Source: Trema orientale (Eukaryota > Streptophyta > Magnoliopsida > Rosales > Cannabaceae). Taken from it: a DNA stretch of 64,000 nucleotides. The DNA lies in the NCBI GenBank assembly GCA_002914845.1, contig JXTC01000060.1, forward strand, positions 391,419 to 455,418. The letters are read 5' to 3'. The first letter of the stretch is position 1. The number at the start of each line of letters is the position of its first letter. The position numbers were made by a program, and so were the translations under genes. Positions 60,049 to 64,000 of this stretch are shown piece after piece. The notes under the pieces are model-generated. The model did not search any database. It had not been told where the DNA came from and worked only from the letters and a program-made list of their open reading frames with translations.

Positions 60049-62139
60049 GGAAAGGTCTAGGGGATCTATTTAATTGCTCTATATTCGTATACAGATGGAT
60101 TGAAGTGTGCGATAATCACGTGGGTCCAATTTCTTATGTCATATAAAATAATCCAGATATGATTATTTTTCAATAATAATTTGGTTGGTTCCTTATCTCG
60201 TTTGCTTTTAGGAGATGCAAACTTGCATCCAAATCTAGTGGCTGTAGTAGCATTTGATACTCGTTGGAGAATGTATATTTATATGTATGTACGTATATAA
60301 TTAAATAACACATGACAAATATATCATCCTACGTACTTAGCTCAATTAAATTATTTCCTTTTTTTAAAAAAAATAAAATAAAATGGAACACTTCCTTTCC
60401 GACCAAAACAACAGCAAAGATTTGGAAACCACAAAAATGTTCCCCTACTTCCAAAACAGACAAGGTATATTGGATACTAAGAAATAAAAAGCTCAAATTA
60501 GGAAAGGGCATTGCATATGCAATATACAGTCACAAAGCTGCCCTTTTTTTTTTTTTTTTTTTTTCCTTTTGTCATTTTCTTTTGCCATAACAAATATTGT
60601 TTTTAGTCCTAACACGTGATCATCATGCCTTGAAATATTTTAATTTCAATCCAACAGTGCTTATCTTTTTACATCCAAATTAAAAAGTTTTGCATGATCG
60701 ACTTGTTTAATTATTTATCGAAGATATGATCATATGTATATATTTAGTGTGTCTCTGTTGCTTGCCATCTACTTTTTATCCTTTTTTTTTTTTTCCCCTT
60801 TTCTTAATTTTTCCTAAAATAAATTAGTGTTGTTTATTTACATTATATTTTTAGATTCCGCCCTCAATATTTATATACATTAATGGTCGAATTGGAGGAA
60901 AGATACCTGTACAACACATACATTAAATGTAAATTTATATCCATGACGTGTGAATATGATCATCAACAGGTGGGCAATGTAGCCTAGAGCGTAGATAAGA
61001 CTACATATGAAAATTTTCTACCAATTAATTAATATAAGCAAATTAGCAAAACAAAACAACCGAAAAAATGGTGGTGAATTTCTTGGAAGAGTTCGAAAAT
61101 TTTTGAGAGGGAAAAGAAAGAAAATAAGTACTAGTGTTACAGCCATATTACTCCTTTGGATATATACTATTTGGTTGGCTCAGTTTCGTTATCAGTACTA
61201 TATATATAGCTACCAAAATAACAGAGCATGCAGTGTCAACTTCCATGCATGATCTTCAAAAAGCTAAGCTAGTTTTGCAGTGCCTTTAAATGTATGGCAC
61301 CCATCTAGTTTTGGACCATTTATTGGTGTATGTGTAGCCCACCTTTTTAATTGAATGCGAATAGTTAATTTTGAGTTCCATGGCCTTTGTGATAGGTAAT
61401 TAAAGCAATTAATATAACGTACTGTTTTTAAGTTTTTCTTTTTTTGCCCTTTTTAGTAAAAAAAAATTTATAGTTATTCTTCCAATCATAATAACCTGAA
61501 AATAAAAAAATAAAAAAAAAATACTAGAACTGAAGTGCTGTAAAGATCCACATAAATGTTTATTACAGTTGTATGAGCATGTCTAATAAAGAGTAACGTG
61601 AATGATATATAGGGTAATGATTTTCATTCAAATGTCTACTAAAATGCGAAAAAGAGGGAAATGTGCGAGGCCCACATAAATTTGGGAGAAAAAATAGGAA
61701 TGCTTTCCCCACAAATACCTTAAGGAATGTGATTACCCGTAAATAATATTTTTTCTTTTTTTAATTATTAGAATTGTAAAATATAATTTTACCCCAAAAA
61801 ATCTATCTAGTTTAAAACATACATATATTTAAAAGGACGGTTTAGTAAATTTAATGCATTCCTATTACTTTTCTTAGACTAACTAAACAAATGAATGGTA
61901 CTTTAATTAATTTTATTCTAATTTCCAATTAGTTTTAAATAAATAGCATAATACAAAAAAAGTGATTCTCACACCATTCTATTTCATTCTTGTTCATTTA
62001 TCATTTTATTTATTCTGATTACAATTACAACGAAGTAAATGTGCCATAAATATGGAAAAAGTATTAAGTTCGGTAGAAATTTCAAAATATCACGAATATT
62101 AAGCGATTAGTATGAAATGTGAATTTTAAAGGTTGTTCA
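58973..62139. other. AT-rich intergenic DNA
   Basis: No gene is supported. Long homopolymer T tracts lie at 60019-60044, 60544-60564 and 60781-60795, and an (AAT)n run at 59374-59392. Open frames at 60312-60590 and 61007-61252 have no conserved content. Confidence 0.35.
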
Positions 62140-62385
62140 TAGCCTTTTTTTAAAATAAAATTATAAGTATTATTTTTTACCTATATATAAGTACTTTTTT
62201 TTTTTTTAGCTATTCATTATTTACCGGTGATCTAACGGCTAAAAAAATATACATAAAAAGACGTGTATAATTAACATTCTTTCTTTTTTTATCTTTTTAT
62301 TATTAAAAGACGTACATGTTAAATTTTAATTTGACAAATTAATACTTATAAATAGTTTAAAAAAATACCTATATTCTATATATAT
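62140..62385. mobile_element. MITE family E, copy 2 (opposite orientation)
   Basis: It carries TACCTATATATAAGTACTTT, GGTGATCTAACGGCTAAAA, AAAAGACGTGTATAATTAAC and, near the right end, TAATACTTATAAATAGTTTA. These are the complements of landmarks in the copies at 45818 and 62599. It ends at a TATATATATA run. Confidence 0.5.
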
Positions 62386-62598
62386 ATATGGGTTTGGTTT
62401 AAATGGTTACAACAATATTTACCCATGGATGGTAAATGGTTAGATCTATATCCTACGGTGGTGATTAGTTTGGTGGTTGGCCAAAAACATTTAATGCTGA
62501 CCAAAAAAATTTAATGCTATCACTACTTTTTTAAGTACCCATCCATGATCACAAAAAAATTATAACCATTGAGAAGTCTTCCATATATATATATATAT

Positions 62599-62843
62599 GG
62601 GCACCAATCCAGTAGGTAATTTTTTTTTTTTACCTATAGATAGGTATTTTTTTTAACCAATGAAAATCTAACAAATATATTTTTTTATTGTAAAAGGTAG
62701 GAGAGAGAAAAGTCATTAATTATGCACGTCTTTTCATGCACTTCATTAGAGCCATTGGATTACCATTACATGATGATCCAACGGTTCAAAAAAAAATACC
62801 TACCCATAGGTAAAAAAAAAAAATACTTATTGGATTGGCAACC
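62599..62843. mobile_element. MITE family E, copy 3, intact, in a TA microsatellite
   Basis: The left end GCACCAATCCAGTAGGTAAT and the right end (complement GGTTGCCAATCCAATAAGTA) are followed on both sides by a T-run and TACCTATNGNTAGGTA. The inverted repeats reach about 45 bp. It lies between two TATATATATA tracts, as expected for insertion at TA. The core contains GCACGTCTTTTCATGC and GATCCAACGGTTC. Confidence 0.85.
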
Positions 62844-64000
62844 TATATATATATATATATAACATTTGCATATATGAGATCCCAAAATAATTAGAGTTTG
62901 AAACAAAGCCAACCTAAAGAGAATATAGACTATTGAATATTGTGGGGATCGATATACATCTATATATATGTAGGATCTATATAGATGCTAATTTAAAAAC
63001 AAAAAAGAAACAAGTTGCATTTATTTAAGAGCTAAAAAGAAGTGCGAGAAGATTAAAAAAGTAGTACCATTTATAATCCTTGCAAGTGGGGGAACGGAGT
63101 GCCGTTGCCATATATGTGGGCTGTACATTTCCATTGGAGATTATATAGCTAGGTTTTGGGTTATCGATAGGAACCTTATTACCTCCTCCCACACCCCCCC
63201 CNACAAAGTACAACTCTTTTAAGATAGCAGAGAAGGTTTAAGCTCAAGATCTCCATATTGGGAGAAGATGTAGTTAACAACAAGTTTGTGTCTAGTATCT
63301 ACAAAATTTGTAATATCTTACTAAGGAACTTATTAAAATATATATGCTCAAAAAAATGAATTATTAGAAGATCTTCTTAGAAAAACGCTACTAAATATAC
63401 TTTGAAAATTATGTTAAATAGGTCCTAAGTGTAAAAGCAGCTATATACATACAATAACCCATCAATTTAATTTGTACTACCTATAATTGTTAGTAGGAAA
63501 GTAGCATATTATTAATAACTACTTATATCGCATTTTACGTGATGTGATATTAATATTGTAGAATTATAATTTGAGATTATGTGTTAATTATTGCAGCATT
63601 TTTTATTCCTTAGTTTCATTCTACTCAAATAGTTGCATCAAATAAAGATTGAAGAAGGGAGTGGGTTTCAGTAAAACTCCGAAAAGATTTACTCCTTACA
63701 TAAATTTCTTAAGAAGATCAAGCAGCATTTCATTGATTCATTCTTCTCTTCTTTTTAGTCTTTTAGTAAATTTTATGAATTCTTTTCCTTATTCAATTAG
63801 TAATTACTGCATAAAATAAATGAAATGAAAAATTCTTAAGTATAGACTACTTCTCTTCAAATGATGAGTCCTCCTTACTTAATTTGATTAAAGTAAAGAA
63901 ATTCCTTAGAATTCAAGATGGATTTACGTGTCTATGTATTTTTTTATTCAATCTTTTAGGTCCACACATCGTCTCAATGATTATATCACGACGTCCTTTA
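62844..64000. other. AT-rich intergenic DNA to the window end
   Basis: No gene is supported. A short minus-strand open frame (63025-63213) crosses an assembly ambiguity (N at 63202 within a C-run) and has no recognisable domain. Confidence 0.35.

Noticed and set aside
63025..63213. 62-codon minus-strand open frame near the right edge
   Set aside because: It starts across an ambiguous base in a homopolymer and shows no conserved motif.
50461..64000. Search for microRNA precursors or other conserved small RNAs
   Set aside because: I looked for common plant mature miRNA words from memory and saw none; small hairpins found were MITE arms.

Overview
This is a nuclear window from a flowering plant, almost certainly a dicot. 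It is strongly AT-rich, its genes are split by GT-AG introns, and it carries a chloroplast-targeted ribosomal protein S1 gene, a galactinol synthase, a plant HECT ligase and many short MITE-like inverted repeats. I cannot fix the family or species from the sequence.

The left half holds the genes. Two copies of the 5' end (promoter plus truncated first exon) of an HS1-type A/B-barrel (Dabb) gene lie at 106-204 and 2993-3132. A complete four-exon galactinol synthase is on the minus strand (4633-6132), with a TATA box and an ABRE/G-box upstream. A tRNA-Gly(GCC) is on the minus strand (8748-8818). Chloroplast RPS1 is on the plus strand (9770-12731, 7 exons, 415 aa) and converges with a plant NEMF/Rqc2 homologue on the minus strand (13295-20732, 14 exons, 1142 aa). 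Next comes the HECT ubiquitin ligase UPL6, also on the minus strand (23934-35449, 26 exons, 1035 aa). I rebuilt every exon of these four protein genes by hand; all phases close and the lengths fit the families.

The right half (about 36-64 kb) has no intact gene that I can support. It holds a frameshifted receptor-like-kinase relic (about 39956-40204), probable LTR remnants (about 40612-41640 and 44027-45645), a minisatellite (40978-41220), two hAT-like elements with AACCCG-rich ends, a GC-rich island (about 36600-37150), and several families of short inverted-repeat elements. Members of one MITE family also sit in introns of RPS1 and UPL6 and in the NEMF upstream flank.

NEMF acts in ribosome-associated quality control and UPL6 is an E3 ligase. 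They are tandem neighbours, but nothing in the sequence shows a functional link. The observation I find most worth checking is a 103-codon open frame just downstream of the UPL6 stop (23588-23899). It reads like the conserved C-terminus of a membrane protein, but has no start codon and no visible upstream exons.
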